DNA of 64,000 nucleotides from Paraburkholderia gardini (GCF_907164575.1 NZ_CAJQYY010000010.1:122550-186549); one strand, 5' to 3'; shown: positions 42,860 to 53,008, counted from the stretch's first letter. Made by a program: numbers and translations. The notes: generated by a model not told the origin, from the sequence alone.

Positions 42860-42876
42860 CCGGCCTCCGCATGCCT

Positions 42877-42912
42877 GTGTGTAAATATACACACCCTACC
42901 AGATTGCATCAA
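42877..42912 (-). promoter_or_regulatory. hicAB promoter with HicB-type operator
   Basis: On the minus strand TTGATG (42907-42912) and TATATT (42884-42889) are separated by 17 bases, a good sigma70 promoter. An 18-base palindrome with one mismatched pair, GTGTGTAAATATACACAC (42877-42894 on plus), overlaps the -10 box. Two more TGTGTATTT copies lie just upstream near 42919-42938. This fits autorepression by the ribbon-helix-helix domain of HicB. Confidence 0.75.
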
Positions 42913-43008
42913 TAAATTTGTGTATTTGTGTGTATTTCAGGGGCGCTACCGTATGTTGCACAACCCCGCTACAGAGCACGGGACTTTCGCCATACAATGC
43001 CGGGCATC

Positions 43009-44088
43009 ATGCACGCCACCCGCCTCCAGCTCCTCCTGCCCTTCGCGCTGCCCTCGGCCGCCGACGCCGCCACCGCGCTGTACAAGCTTGCCATTCCCGC
43101 GCTGGAGAGGCTCGTCGCCCGCGCGACGCTCGTCGAGCGCGTGATCGGCGAGGATTTCCAGCGCACCCTCCCGCATGAACGATGGGTCGCGCGGCAGTTC
43201 GGCGCCGTGTCGCCCACGCAGCCGGCCGCCGACGAGGCGCCGCTCGCGCCTTACATGCTGCGCGCCGACGGCGGCGAGCCTGGCGAGGCGACGTGGGCCT
43301 GCATCGAGCCGGTGCATGTGCGGATCGCGCACGACCACCTGGTGCTGATCGATCCCCAGGCGCTCGACCTCCAGGACGACGAAGCCGCCACGCTGCTCGC
43401 CGTCGCGCGGCCGCTGATCGAGGAACTGGGCGTGCGCATCGAGGCACCGAAGCCGTCGCGCTGGTATCTGTCGAGCGACGGTTTCGGCTCGCTCGCGGGC
43501 GCTTCGCCGCTGCGCGCGAGTGGCCGCAACATCGAAATCTGGCTGCCGCACGAGGCGCATACGGGCGAGCGCTCACGAGCGTGGATGAAGCTGCAGAACG
43601 AAGTGCAGATGGCGTGGTTCGAGCATCCGGTCAACGAGGCGCGCGAAGCGCGCGGTCTGCCGGCGGTGAACTCAATCTGGTTCCATGCACAGGGCGTGGC
43701 GCAACCGGTGACAAGTCCGTTCACGCGTGTCATGTCGAACGCCGCCGCGACGCGCGGTCTGGCGCTGTCCGCGGGCGTGAAAGCCGATGCCCCGCCGGCC
43801 TCGTACGCGGCGTTTGCCGCGGCCTCGCCCGAAGGCGACATGCTGGTCGAAATCGATCCGTTTTCCGCGCCGTACATCGAGCAGGACTGGGCACGCTGGA
43901 ACCACGCGTTCGCCGCGCTCGAAGCCGACTGGCTCGCACCGGCGCTCGATGCGCTGCAATCGGGCGAACTCGGCGAACTCGGGTTGACGCTGTGCGGCGA
44001 CACCGGCTCGGTGACGCTTGCGGTGACCCGCGGCGATCTGCGCAAATTCTGGCGCAGGCGCGTGTTCGCCTCGCTCGTCATCGAATGA
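43009..44088 (+). CDS. Conserved RPFE/phosphoglycerate-mutase-like protein of unknown function, upstream of recJ
   Basis: 359 residues from the ATG at 43009 (MHATRLQLLLPFALPSAADA); an ATG at 42997 is close by. Neither has a strong Shine-Dalgarno. Marked by RDFRHTMPG before it, then a conserved body including RWYLSSDGFGSLAGASPL, NEVQMAWFEHPVNEAREARG, NSIWFHAQGVAQP and LTLCGDTGSVTLAVTRGD. In Burkholderia and Neisseria such genes are annotated as phosphoglycerate-mutase-like or regulatory RPFE proteins without proof; I recognise no catalytic motif. It precedes recJ by 28 bases. Confidence 0.8.
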   Translation: MHATRLQLLLPFALPSAADAATALYKLAIPALERLVARATLVERVIGEDFQRTLPHERWVARQFGAVSPTQPAADEAPLAPYMLRADGGEPGEATWACIEPVHVRIAHDHLVLIDPQALDLQDDEAATLLAVARPLIEELGVRIEAPKPSRWYLSSDGFGSLAGASPLRASGRNIEIWLPHEAHTGERSRAWMKLQNEVQMAWFEHPVNEAREARGLPAVNSIWFHAQGVAQPVTSPFTRVMSNAAATRGLALSAGVKADAPPASYAAFAAASPEGDMLVEIDPFSAPYIEQDWARWNHAFAALEADWLAPALDALQSGELGELGLTLCGDTGSVTLAVTRGDLRKFWRRRVFASLVIE

Positions 44089-44116
44089 TTGACCGACCTT
44101 CTTCCGGCCTGACTGC

Positions 44117-45814
44117 ATGACCCGAATCGTTACGCGCGCCTGTTCCCCCGCCGATGCCGAAGCGCTGATCCGCCACGGTCTGCACCCTGTTCTCGCACGC
44201 CTCTACGCGTCGCGCGGCGTGTGCATGCCCGACGAGATCGAAACCGGCCTCGCGCGGCTCGTGCCGCCCGTCGCGCTGAAAGGTTGCGAAGACGCCGCCG
44301 CCCTGCTCGCGGATTCGATCGAAGGCAAACGCCGCATGCTCGTCGTCGCCGACTACGACTGCGATGGCGCGACCGCCTGCGCCGTCGCCGTGCGCGGCCT
44401 GCGGATGTTCGGCGCGCAGATCGACTATCTGGTACCGAACCGTTTCGAATATGGCTACGGCCTGACGCCAGAGATCGTCGCGCTCGCCGCAGGGCGCAAG
44501 CCCGATCTGCTGATCACGGTCGACAACGGCATCGCGAGCGTCGATGGCGTGGAAGCCGCGAATGCGCTCGGCATCGAGGTGCTCGTCACCGACCACCATC
44601 TGCCCGGCGACGCGCTACCGGCCGCGCGCGCCATCGTCAATCCGAACCAGCCGGGCTGCACGTTCCCGAGCAAATGCATCGCGGGCGTCGGCGTGATGTT
44701 CTACGTGCTGCTCGCGCTGCGCGCCGAACTGCGGCGTCGCGGCGCGTTCGGCGATGCGCGTCCCGAGCCGCGTCTCGACGGCCTGCTCGATCTCGTCGCG
44801 CTCGGCACGGTCGCCGATGTCGTGAAGCTCGACGGCAACAATCGCGTGCTCGTCGCGCAGGGTCTGCAGCGCATCCGCAAAGGCCGCATGCAACCGGGCA
44901 TCGCGGCGCTCTTTCGCGCCGCCGCGCGCGACGCGCGTGCCGCGTCCGGCTTCGATCTCGGCTTTGCGCTCGGCCCGCGCCTGAATGCGGCGGGCCGGCT
45001 TTCGGACATGTCGCTTGGCATCGAGTGCCTGACCACCGACGACGTCGGCCGGGCGTGGGAACTCGCGCAGCAACTCGACACGATGAATCGCGAACGGCGC
45101 GAAATCGAAGCCGGCATGCAGCAGCAGGCGCTCGCCGATCTGTCCGCGATCGATCCAGCCGGTTCGACCACGATCACACTCTTCAACGAGACGTGGCATC
45201 AGGGCGTGATCGGCATCGTCGCGGGCCGGCTGAAGGAAAAATTCCACCGGCCGTCGTTCACGTTCGCGCTCGCAGACGACAGCGGCAAGACGGTCAAAGG
45301 CTCGGGGCGTTCGATTCCAGGTTTTCATCTGCGCGACGCCCTGGATCTGATCTCGAAGCGCGAGCCTGAGCTCATCAGCAAGTTCGGCGGGCACGCGATG
45401 GCCGCGGGCCTCACGATCGCCACTGCCGACGTGCCGCGCTTCACCGTCGCGTTCGAAGCCGTCGGCCGCGAGTGGCTGAACGAAAACGCGCTCGCGCGCG
45501 TGGTCGAAACCGACGGCGATCTGGAAGACGCGTACTTCACGCCCCAATTCGTCGAGATGATCGACGGCGCGGTCTGGGGTCAGGGATTCCCGGCGCCGGT
45601 TTTCTCCGGCGAATTCGACGTGGCTTCGCAGGCGCTCGTGAAGGACAAGCATCTGAAGCTGCAGCTTCTGCGCGGCCGGCAGCGCTTCAACGCGATCTGG
45701 TTCAACCATACCGACACGCTGCCCGCCCGCACGACGCTCGCCTATCGCCTCGCGAGCGACACGTGGAACGGCGTATCGCGCGTCCAGCTGATTGTGGAAC
45801 ACGCGGTCAGCTAG
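44117..45814 (+). CDS. recJ: Single-stranded-DNA exonuclease RecJ
   Basis: 565 residues. DHH-family 5'-3' exonuclease acting in RecF-pathway repair and mismatch repair. Motif I VVADYDCDGAT is at 76-86, motif II VTVDNGI, motif III VLVTDHHLPGD (the DHH motif), motif IV LVALGTVADV. The DHHA1 domain carries SGKTVKGSGRSIPGFHLRDA and KFGGHAMAAGLT. A C-terminal OB-like domain ends the protein. It follows the RPFE-like gene by 28 bases and is probably cotranscribed. Confidence 0.96.
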   Translation: MTRIVTRACSPADAEALIRHGLHPVLARLYASRGVCMPDEIETGLARLVPPVALKGCEDAAALLADSIEGKRRMLVVADYDCDGATACAVAVRGLRMFGAQIDYLVPNRFEYGYGLTPEIVALAAGRKPDLLITVDNGIASVDGVEAANALGIEVLVTDHHLPGDALPAARAIVNPNQPGCTFPSKCIAGVGVMFYVLLALRAELRRRGAFGDARPEPRLDGLLDLVALGTVADVVKLDGNNRVLVAQGLQRIRKGRMQPGIAALFRAAARDARAASGFDLGFALGPRLNAAGRLSDMSLGIECLTTDDVGRAWELAQQLDTMNRERREIEAGMQQQALADLSAIDPAGSTTITLFNETWHQGVIGIVAGRLKEKFHRPSFTFALADDSGKTVKGSGRSIPGFHLRDALDLISKREPELISKFGGHAMAAGLTIATADVPRFTVAFEAVGREWLNENALARVVETDGDLEDAYFTPQFVEMIDGAVWGQGFPAPVFSGEFDVASQALVKDKHLKLQLLRGRQRFNAIWFNHTDTLPARTTLAYRLASDTWNGVSRVQLIVEHAVS

Positions 45815-45822
45815 AGACCAGG

Positions 45823-45852
45823 CGGTTTTCGACGCCCTGACGTCGAAAACCG
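45823..45852. other. Perfect 12-bp hairpin after recJ
   Basis: Arms CGGTTTTCGACG (45823-45834) and CGTCGAAAACCG (45841-45852) with a 6-base loop. There is no T tract after it on the plus strand, so it is not a standard terminator. It could be a 3' end stabiliser or a Rho-type end for recJ. Confidence 0.5.
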
Positions 45853-45936
45853 GAAAAGCGGCCGGATCCACGCAAAAAACGCCCGAAAACCCGTGCCGGG
45901 TCGCGTATCGGCGCCCGGCGAGGGGCGCCGATCGGC

Positions 45937-45942
45937 TATAAT
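45937..45942 (+). promoter_or_regulatory. prfB -10 box
   Basis: A perfect TATAAT, 32 bases before the prfB ATG; no clear -35 at 17 bases. Just upstream is a GGCGCCCGGCGAGGGGCGCC hairpin-like stretch. It suggests prfB has its own promoter separate from recJ. Confidence 0.55.
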
Positions 45943-45974
45943 TTCCCCTTTTTACGAAGCCACACAAGATCGAC

Positions 45975-47079
45975 ATGGAAGCGGAACGTCTCAACGCGAT
46001 CGAAGCCTCTCTGGCAGACCTGCGCCACCGCGCGGGCGAGCTACGGGGGTATCTTTGACTACGACGACAAGTCACGTCGCCTGATCGAAGTCAACCGGGA
46101 ACTCGAAGATCCCGACGTCTGGAACGACTCGAAGCACGCCCAGGCGCTCGGCCGGGAAAAGAAGCTGCTCGATGACGTCGTCGGCAAACTGACGTCGCTC
46201 GACGCCGACCTGCGCGACACGCAGGATCTCTTCGACATGGCACGCGAGGAAGACGACGAAGAAACGCTCGTCTCCTGTGAAACCGACGCGAGCTCGATCG
46301 AACAGCGCGTCGCCGACATGGAATTTCGCCGGATGTTCTCGAACCCGGCCGATCCGAACAACGCATTCCTCGACATTCAGGCAGGCGCCGGCGGCACGGA
46401 AGCGTGCGACTGGGCCGCGATGCTGCTGCGCCAGTACCTGCGCTACTGCGAGCGCAAGGGCTTCAAGACCGAAGTGCTCGAAGAATCCGAAGGCGACGTC
46501 GCCGGCATCAAGAACGCGACGATCAAGATCGAAGGCGAATACGCGTACGGCTTCCTGCGCACTGAAACCGGCGTGCACCGTCTCGTGCGCAAGTCGCCGT
46601 TCGATTCGTCGGGCGGACGTCACACGTCGTTCACGTCGGTGTTCGTGTACCCGGAAGTCGACGATTCGATCGAAGTCGACATCAATCCGGCCGATCTGCG
46701 GATCGACACGTACCGCGCGTCCGGCGCGGGCGGTCAGCACATCAACAAGACCGACTCCGCGGTGCGGATCACGCACATGCCGTCGGGTATCGTCGTGCAG
46801 TGCCAGAACGACCGCTCGCAGCACCGCAATCGCGCCGAAGCCATGGCGATGCTGAAATCGCGTCTGTACGAAGCGGAAATCCGCAAGCGCCAGGCCGAGC
46901 AGGACAAGCTCGAAGCAGGCAAGACCGATGTGGGCTGGGGGCATCAGATCCGTTCGTACGTGCTGGACAACAGCCGTATCAAGGATCTGCGCACCAACGT
47001 CGAAATCAGCAATACCAAGAGCGTGCTCGACGGCGACCTCGACCCGTTCATCAGCGCGAGCCTGAAACAGGGCGTGTAA
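45975..47079 (+). CDS. prfB: Peptide chain release factor 2, with programmed +1 frameshift
   Basis: 367 residues in total. Codons 1-27 ([20 protein letters not shown] through GELRGYL) end at an in-frame TGA (46056-46058). The site is CTT-TGA-C with CGGGGG directly upstream, matching the classic RF2 autoregulatory site: a Shine-Dalgarno-like stretch, a slippery CUU and a UGA that RF2 itself reads. After the +1 shift the protein continues [20 protein letters not shown] from 46057. The RF2 tripeptide SPF is in [14 protein letters not shown] and the peptidyl-hydrolysis GGQ in [14 protein letters not shown]. It lies just before lysS, the standard pair. Confidence 0.97.
46053..46059 (+). promoter_or_regulatory. 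Programmed +1 frameshift site of prfB
   Basis: CTT (46053-46055), TGA (46056-46058), C (46059). The Shine-Dalgarno-like CGGGGG starts at 46044, nine bases before the slippery codon. When RF2 is scarce the ribosome slips and makes full-length RF2, so RF2 controls itself. Confidence 0.95.
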
Positions 47080-47243
47080 GCATCGACGGCGCGGCAACAC
47101 CTGCGCGCCGCGTCGTTTCCGGCGACGGCGGATTCGTCGCCACGATTAGTCGCCGTACCTGTTTGCGTGCCTGCTGCTGGCGCGTCCGACGTCCCTGCAG
47201 TCACACCGTCAGCTTCATCCGACCACCCCGAATACGAACCATC

Positions 47244-48773
47244 ATGACCGAACCGACCCAGACGACGAACGCCGTTCCTGAGATCGACGACAACCAGATC
47301 ATCGCCGAGCGCCGCGAAAAGCTGCGCGCGCTGCGCGAACAGGGCATCGCCTATCCGAACGACTTCCGTCCGACGCATCACGCCGCCGCCTTGCAAGCGG
47401 AATACATCGACACCGACAAGGAAGCGCTCGAAGCGAATCCGCTTCAGGTCGCCCTCGCCGGCCGCATGATGCTCAAACGAGTAATGGGCAAGGCGAGCTT
47501 CGCGACGGTGCAGGACGGCTCGGGCCAGATCCAGTTCTTCATCACGCCCGCCGACGTCGGCGAGCAAACGTACGACGCGTTCAAGAAGTGGGACCTGGGC
47601 GATATCGTCGCCACACGCGGCGTGCTGTTCCGCACGAACAAGGGCGAGCTGTCGGTGCGCTGCACGGAACTGCGTCTGCTGTCGAAGGCGCTGCGCCCGC
47701 TGCCGGACAAGTTCCACGGTCTCGCCGACCAGGAAATGCGTTACCGCCAGCGTTACGTCGACCTGATCGTCACGCCGGAAGCGCGCCAGACGTTCGTCGC
47801 GCGCACGAAGGCGGTGTCGTCGATCCGCCGTTTCATGTCGGACGCGAACTTCATGGAAGTCGAAACGCCGATGCTGCATCCGATTCCGGGTGGCGCGGCG
47901 GCCAAGCCGTTCATCACGCATCACAACGCGCTCGACATGCAGATGTTCATGCGTATCGCGCCCGAGTTGTACCTGAAGCGACTGGTCGTCGGCGGCTTCG
48001 AGCGCGTGTTCGAGATCAACCGCAATTTCCGGAACGAAGGCGTTTCGCCGCGTCACAACCCGGAATTCACGATGATGGAGTTCTACGCCGCGTACACCGA
48101 TTACACGTGGCTGATGGATTTCACCGAACAGCTGATCCGCCAGACCGCCATCGATTCGCCCGGCACCGCGACCATCACGTATCAGGGCCGCGAACTCGAC
48201 CTCGCGAAGCCGTTCCATCGTCTGACGATCACGCAGGCCATCCAGAAGTTCGCGCCGCAATACACCGACGCGCAACTCGCGGACAGCGCGTTCCTGCGCC
48301 CGGAACTGAAGAAATTCGGCGTCGATGCTTCGCAGCCGCAATTCCTGAACGCGGGCGTCGGCGCGCTGCAACTCGCACTTTTCGAGGAAACGGCGGAGTC
48401 GCAGCTATGGGAGCCGACGTTCATCATCGATTACCCGATCGAAGTGTCGCCGCTCGCGCGCGCGTCGGACAAGATCGAAGGCATTACCGAGCGCTTCGAA
48501 CTGTTCATCACGGGCCGCGAAATCGCCAACGGCTTCTCGGAGCTGAACGATCCTGAAGATCAGGCCGCGCGCTTCAAGAAACAGGTCGAACAGAAAGACG
48601 CCGGCGACGAAGAAGCCATGTTCTACGATGCGGACTACATCCGCGCGCTGGAATACGGCATGCCGCCGACCGGCGGCTGCGGCATCGGCATCGACCGCCT
48701 TGTGATGCTGCTCACCGACAGCCCGAGCATCCGCGACGTCATTCTCTTCCCGCATCTGCGTCGCGAAGACTGA
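47244..48773 (+). CDS. lysS: Lysyl-tRNA synthetase (class II)
   Basis: 509 residues from the ATG at 47244 ([20 protein letters not shown]); an upstream open frame overlapping prfB is a shadow. The OB-fold anticodon domain includes [20 protein letters not shown]. Class II motifs: motif 2 [24 protein letters not shown] (in two parts), motif 3 [20 protein letters not shown]. Attaches lysine to tRNA-Lys. It follows prfB by 164 bases with no terminator seen, so cotranscription is likely. A 29-base imperfect hairpin after its stop (48790-48818) may act as a weak terminator. Confidence 0.97.
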   Translation: MTEPTQTTNAVPEIDDNQIIAERREKLRALREQGIAYPNDFRPTHHAAALQAEYIDTDKEALEANPLQVALAGRMMLKRVMGKASFATVQDGSGQIQFFITPADVGEQTYDAFKKWDLGDIVATRGVLFRTNKGELSVRCTELRLLSKALRPLPDKFHGLADQEMRYRQRYVDLIVTPEARQTFVARTKAVSSIRRFMSDANFMEVETPMLHPIPGGAAAKPFITHHNALDMQMFMRIAPELYLKRLVVGGFERVFEINRNFRNEGVSPRHNPEFTMMEFYAAYTDYTWLMDFTEQLIRQTAIDSPGTATITYQGRELDLAKPFHRLTITQAIQKFAPQYTDAQLADSAFLRPELKKFGVDASQPQFLNAGVGALQLALFEETAESQLWEPTFIIDYPIEVSPLARASDKIEGITERFELFITGREIANGFSELNDPEDQAARFKKQVEQKDAGDEEAMFYDADYIRALEYGMPPTGGCGIGIDRLVMLLTDSPSIRDVILFPHLRRED

Positions 48774-48789
48774 CAGGCTTTGTCGCATT

Positions 48790-48818
48790 GATGCGTCCGG
48801 TGCAATGCCGGGCGCATC
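48790..48818 (+). terminator. Possible weak terminator of lysS
   Basis: GATGCG-T-CCGG (48790-48800) with CCGG-G-CGCATC (48808-48818), a 10-bp stem with one T/G pair. It is followed by CGATGGTTTG, not a true T tract. Listed because it is the only candidate end for the lysS transcript. Confidence 0.4.
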
Positions 48819-49053
48819 CGATGGTTTGTAACTATCGGTAAAAGCTGCGCGCCCCCTGCGTGACGCTATCCGCAGCCAATTCCGGCCGCTTCCTTGTGGA
48901 AGACCGACACCACCGCTCTCCCGTCAGGCGCGGTCACGTCGCGTCAGACTGGGCCCCCATGCACATGGTTACAACTTGAAACCCCGGCGCGTTTGAGTTG
49001 TCGGACACTCTGGTTCAACAAAACTGTCGACTCTGCCCAGACGGAGGTCACAC

Positions 49054-49755
49054 ATGGACAATCCCAACACGCAATCCACGCAAAAAAAACGCCTTCACCC
49101 GCTGGTCGCGACCGCGGCAGGCGCTGTCATCGTGGCCGCCCTCGCCGCCACCGCCGCCGTGACGGGCGTGTTCCCGAAAGCCGGTGGCAACGTCGCGGAG
49201 AACGACCAGACGCAGGCCGCGCAGGTCGGCAGCCAGCCGCCCGTGGTCGATTCCGCTCAACCCGCGAATCCGGCCAACTACGCACAGCAACAACAGCCCG
49301 CCCAGCAACAGCAGACTCAGGCGCAGCAGCCGACCCCGCAGGCGCCTCCCGCACCCGCCCCGACCCAGCAGCCCCAGTACGCACAGCAACCCGCCCAGCA
49401 GGCGCCTGCGCAGCCGGCGTATTGCCCGAGCTGCGGCACGGTCGAGACGATCTCAGCAGTCAAGACCGAGGGTCATGGCACGGGTATCGGCGCAGTGGGT
49501 GGCGCGGTGGCCGGTGGCGTCGTGGGTAACCAGTTCGGCAGCGGCACCGGCCGGACTGCGATGACGGTACTCGGCGCACTCGGCGGTGGTTTCGCCGGCA
49601 ATTCGGTCGAAAAGCATATCCGCAGCACCACCAGCTATTCGGTGCGCGTGCATATGGAAAACGGCAAGACCCGCTACTTCACTTATCACGACGCCCCGCC
49701 GTTCCAGCAGGGCCAGCGCGTGCGGATCGAAAACGGCACACTCGTCGCGGGTTAA
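49054..49755 (+). CDS. Glycine-zipper 2TM-domain protein (17-kDa antigen-like)
   Basis: 233 residues, ATG with AGGAGGT-like site (GGAGGT at 49043-49048). An N-terminal membrane helix (LVATAAGAVIVAALAATAAV) is followed by a Gln/Pro-rich linker (AQQQQPAQQQQTQAQQPTPQ). A cysteine pair YCPSCGTVETI comes next, and then the glycine zipper (GTGIGAVGGAVAGGVVGNQF, then TVLGALGGGFAGNSVEKHIR) with a C-terminal DUF-like ending RVRIENGTLVAG. Probably inner- or outer-membrane linked; function unknown. It stands alone with a two-way terminator after it. Confidence 0.88.
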   Translation: MDNPNTQSTQKKRLHPLVATAAGAVIVAALAATAAVTGVFPKAGGNVAENDQTQAAQVGSQPPVVDSAQPANPANYAQQQQPAQQQQTQAQQPTPQAPPAPAPTQQPQYAQQPAQQAPAQPAYCPSCGTVETISAVKTEGHGTGIGAVGGAVAGGVVGNQFGSGTGRTAMTVLGALGGGFAGNSVEKHIRSTTSYSVRVHMENGKTRYFTYHDAPPFQQGQRVRIENGTLVAG

Positions 49756-49800
49756 ACCCGCTCTTTTCTGGCGCGGCTGGCCTCCGGTGGCGCCAGACGC

Positions 49801-49838
49801 AAAAAAGGCGATTCCATTCTGTGGAATCGCCTTTTTTT
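49801..49838. terminator. Two-way Rho-independent terminator
   Basis: Arms GGCGATTCCA (49807-49816) and TGGAATCGCC (49822-49831) with an A6 tract upstream and a T7 tract downstream. Ends the glycine-zipper gene on plus and the isc operon (after iscX) on minus. Confidence 0.93.
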
Positions 49839-49863
49839 ACAGAAACAGCGCGATTAGACGCGT

Positions 49864-50061
49864 TCAATAATCCGCATCTTCGATCCACGCCGCCTGGATC
49901 GCTTCGAGGATCTTTTCGTTCGAGCGGTTGGGATCGTCATCGAACCCGTCCAGCTCCATCACCCAGCGGTGCAGATCGGTGAAACGCACCGTTTGTGGAT
50001 CGACGGCCTGATGCTTGTCCGTCAGTGCCATCGCGATTTCCTGCGTGTCGGTCCATTTCAT
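49864..50061 (-). CDS. iscX: Iron-sulfur assembly protein IscX
   Basis: 65 residues, the family length. Sequence features include MKWTDTQEIAMALTDKHQAV, FTDLHRWVMELDGFDDDP and the acidic C-terminus WIEDADY. IscX binds IscS and iron and modulates cluster assembly. It is the last gene of the isc operon, 15 bases after fdx, before a two-way terminator. Confidence 0.95.
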   Translation of the reverse strand: MKWTDTQEIAMALTDKHQAVDPQTVRFTDLHRWVMELDGFDDDPNRSNEKILEAIQAAWIEDADY

Positions 50062-50076
50062 GGCTGCTCGCTCCTC

Positions 50077-50418
50077 TCAGTGATTTTCCTTCGCGTGGTT
50101 GATCGAATACCGCGGGATTTCAACAACGAGGTCCTTGTCGGCCGGCGCCAGCGCCTGGCACGACAGCCGTGATTCCGGCTCGAGACCCCATGCCTTGTCC
50201 AGCAGATCGTCTTCGTCTTCTTCTGACGGCACGAGTGCGTTGAAGCCTTCGCGCACGAGCACGTGACACGTGGTGCAGGCACACGACTTCTCGCACGCGT
50301 GCTCGATTTCGATGCCGTTATCCAGCAGATTGTCACAGATGCTCTTGCCCGGCACAGCTTCGATCACCGCGCCCTCCGGGCACAGTTCGACGTGAGGCAG
50401 CACAACGATTTGAGGCAT
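50077..50418 (-). CDS. fdx: [2Fe-2S] ferredoxin of the ISC system
   Basis: 113 residues. Adrenodoxin-type ferredoxin with cluster cysteines in HACEKSCACTTCHVLV (CX5CX2C pattern) and the fourth Cys in PESRLSCQA. It supplies electrons in Fe-S cluster assembly, working with IscS and IscU. It lies between hscA and iscX on the same strand. Confidence 0.96.
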   Translation of the reverse strand: MPQIVVLPHVELCPEGAVIEAVPGKSICDNLLDNGIEIEHACEKSCACTTCHVLVREGFNALVPSEEDEDDLLDKAWGLEPESRLSCQALAPADKDLVVEIPRYSINHAKENH

Positions 50419-50533
50419 ACAGTTTCCGTTTGTTCGCTGGGCACGCCGCCGTCAGTCAGGCCAGGTGCCATTTTACCGGTGACGCGCGTTTTTTTGATAT
50501 GAGCGCGCGTCACATGATCCGGGTTGAAGCGGC

Positions 50534-52405
50534 TTAAATCTCGTCGAGCTTGCGCCCCGCCAGCGCGCGCCGGATACCCTTGTTCATGCGGCGCGCGGCG
50601 AATTCGTCCGTGCCTTCGGCAAGGGCTTGGGTCGCCGCCTCGACGGCGTCGCCGTCGTCACTCCGGGCGACAGCGCGCAATGCGGCGAGGAGCGTATCGA
50701 GCTGCACGCGTTCGTCGTCGTCGAGCAGTTCGCCGTCGGCGACGAGCGCCGCATCGGTCGCTTCGATGAGACGTTGCGCTTCGACCTGCGCCTCGCGCAC
50801 CGCGCGGGCGCGCATGTCGACTTCCGCGGTCTTGAAGCTGTCCTCGAGCATCCGCGCGACGTCGTCGTCGGCAAGACCGTAGGACGGCTTCACCACCACC
50901 GAAGCCTCGACGCCCGAATGCTGTTCGCGCGCGAACACCGACAGCAGCCCGTCCGCGTCGACCTGATACGTCACGCGAATCCGTGCCGCGCCGGCCACCA
51001 TCGGCGGAATGCCGCGCAGCTCGAAACGCGCGAGCGAGCGGCAATCGCTCACGAGTTCGCGTTCGCCCTGCACCACGTGGATCGCCATCGCGGTCTGGCC
51101 GTCCTTGAACGTCGTGAAATCCTGTGCGCGGGCGACTGGAATCGTCGAATTGCGCGGGATGATCTTTTCGGTCAGACCGCCCATCGTTTCGACGCCGAGT
51201 GACAGCGGAATCACGTCGAGCAGCAGCCAGTCGTCGCCGTCGGCGCCGCGGTTGCCCGCCAGCAGATCGGCCTGGATCGCCGCGCCCAGCGCGACCACCT
51301 GATCCGGATCGAGATTGATCAGCGGCGGCTGGCCGAAGAACGCCTCGACCGCGCGGCGGATGACCGGCATGCGCGTCGCGCCGCCCACCAGCACCACGCC
51401 CTTGATGTCGGCGGGCGTGACTTTGGCGTCGCGCAGCGCCTTCTTCGTGGGACCGAGCGTGCGCTGCACGAGGGCCTGCGTGACGGTTTCGAAGGTGGCT
51501 TCGTCGATCGTCAGATTGAGCTTCGTGCCGTTCGAGAGCACGACGTCGAGTTTCGCATCGGCCGCGTTTGAAAGCGCTTCCTTCGTCACGCGAACGTGAT
51601 CGAGCAGCAGGCGGACGTCTTCCGGCGTCAGCGTCTGCGGCGCGATGCCCGTCTGCGCGAGCACATGGCGATACAGCGCGTGGTCGAAATCGTCACCGCC
51701 GAGCGCCGAGTCGCCGCCGGCGGCGAGTACTTCGAATACGCCTTTCGTGAGCTTCAGGATCGACAGATCGAACGTGCCGCCGCCGAGGTCGTACACGGCA
51801 TACAGGCCCTCCGAACCGTTGTCGAGCCCGTACGCGATCGCCGCGGCGGTCGGCTCATTCAGCAGACGCAGCACGTTCAGACCGGCGAGACGCGCGGCGT
51901 CTTTCGTCGCCTGGCGTTGCGCTTCGTCGAAATACGCCGGCACGGTGATCACCGCGCCGACGAGTTCGTCGCCGAGCGAATCTTCGGCGCGTTGACGCAG
52001 CGTCGCGAGAATCTCCGCCGATACTTCTACCGGACTCTTCACGCCATCGATCGTACGAATCTGCACCATGCCGGGTGCATCGACGAAATCGTACGGCGCG
52101 TTCTCGGCGCCTTCCACTTCGCTTTTGCCACGGCCCATGAAGCGCTTGACCGACACGATCGTGTTGCGCGGATCGCTTGCCGCCTCGGCTTTCGCCGCGC
52201 GGCCGATCCGGCGGCCGCCCTTTTCCAGATAACGCACGACGGACGGCAGCAGCATGTGGCCGTCCTCGTCGGGCAGCACGTCGGGCACGCCGCTGCGCAC
52301 CGCCGCGACGAGCGAGTTCGTGGTGCCGAGATCGATGCCGACAGCGAGACGCCGCTGATGCGGCGCGGGCGCCATGCCGGGTTCGGAGATTTGCAGTAAA
52401 GCCAT
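50534..52405 (-). CDS. hscA: Hsp70-type chaperone HscA
   Basis: 623 residues. Specialised Hsp70: the ATPase domain opens [20 protein letters not shown] and has the phosphate motif [16 protein letters not shown], and the peptide-binding domain follows from about 400. It acts on the LPPVK motif of IscU with its J-protein HscB to release clusters. It follows hscB by 75 bases and precedes fdx, the usual isc order. Confidence 0.97.
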   Translation of the reverse strand: MALLQISEPGMAPAPHQRRLAVGIDLGTTNSLVAAVRSGVPDVLPDEDGHMLLPSVVRYLEKGGRRIGRAAKAEAASDPRNTIVSVKRFMGRGKSEVEGAENAPYDFVDAPGMVQIRTIDGVKSPVEVSAEILATLRQRAEDSLGDELVGAVITVPAYFDEAQRQATKDAARLAGLNVLRLLNEPTAAAIAYGLDNGSEGLYAVYDLGGGTFDLSILKLTKGVFEVLAAGGDSALGGDDFDHALYRHVLAQTGIAPQTLTPEDVRLLLDHVRVTKEALSNAADAKLDVVLSNGTKLNLTIDEATFETVTQALVQRTLGPTKKALRDAKVTPADIKGVVLVGGATRMPVIRRAVEAFFGQPPLINLDPDQVVALGAAIQADLLAGNRGADGDDWLLLDVIPLSLGVETMGGLTEKIIPRNSTIPVARAQDFTTFKDGQTAMAIHVVQGERELVSDCRSLARFELRGIPPMVAGAARIRVTYQVDADGLLSVFAREQHSGVEASVVVKPSYGLADDDVARMLEDSFKTAEVDMRARAVREAQVEAQRLIEATDAALVADGELLDDDERVQLDTLLAALRAVARSDDGDAVEAATQALAEGTDEFAARRMNKGIRRALAGRKLDEI

Positions 52406-52480
52406 CTGTGATCTTCTTCGGGTGTCGTTCGACCCGTTAATGATTGAATCGATTGAATCGTCTGGTTTGCGACCCGCGCG

Positions 52481-53008
52481 TCAGTTATCGAGCTTCTCGA
52501 TCTGCACGCCGATTTCCGACGCGACGCGCTCGATGAACATCAACTGACGTACCGCCTCGCCGGCCGCCTGGTTCGCGCCGCTGTCGAGCAGCGCGCCCAG
52601 CTTCGTGAAGCGCACGCGCTCTTCGTCGCGCAACTCGACGAGGAGCGCATCGAGTGCGTCGATGTTTTTCGCGGCGGCTGCGTCTTCGATACCTTCACGC
52701 CATTCCATCTGCTGCATCAGGAACGCCGGTTCCATCGCCGTGTTGTTCTCCGCGCCGACATCGATCCCGCGAAGCGACAGCAGATACGTGGCGCGCTTGA
52801 GCGGATCACGCAGCGTCTGGTACGCCTCGTTGGTGCGCGTCGCCCACTGCATTGCGATGCGCTTCTGCGCGTCACCGGCGGCGGCGAAACGGTCGGGGTG
52901 AACCTGGGCCTGAACCGTGCGATACGCGTGATCGAGCGTGCTGCTCTCGATCGCGTATTGCGCCGGCAGGTTGAACAGGTCGAAGTGACTGTCGGTCAGC
53001 GAGGCCAT
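52481..53008 (-). CDS. hscB: J-domain co-chaperone HscB
   Basis: 175 residues. The J-domain includes [20 protein letters not shown] with the HPD motif, and the C-terminal IscU-binding three-helix part follows. It brings IscU to HscA and stimulates its ATPase. It lies after a terminator-like hairpin that follows iscA, so its transcript may be lower than iscRSUA. Confidence 0.96.
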   Translation of the reverse strand: MASLTDSHFDLFNLPAQYAIESSTLDHAYRTVQAQVHPDRFAAAGDAQKRIAMQWATRTNEAYQTLRDPLKRATYLLSLRGIDVGAENNTAMEPAFLMQQMEWREGIEDAAAAKNIDALDALLVELRDEERVRFTKLGALLDSGANQAAGEAVRQLMFIERVASEIGVQIEKLDN

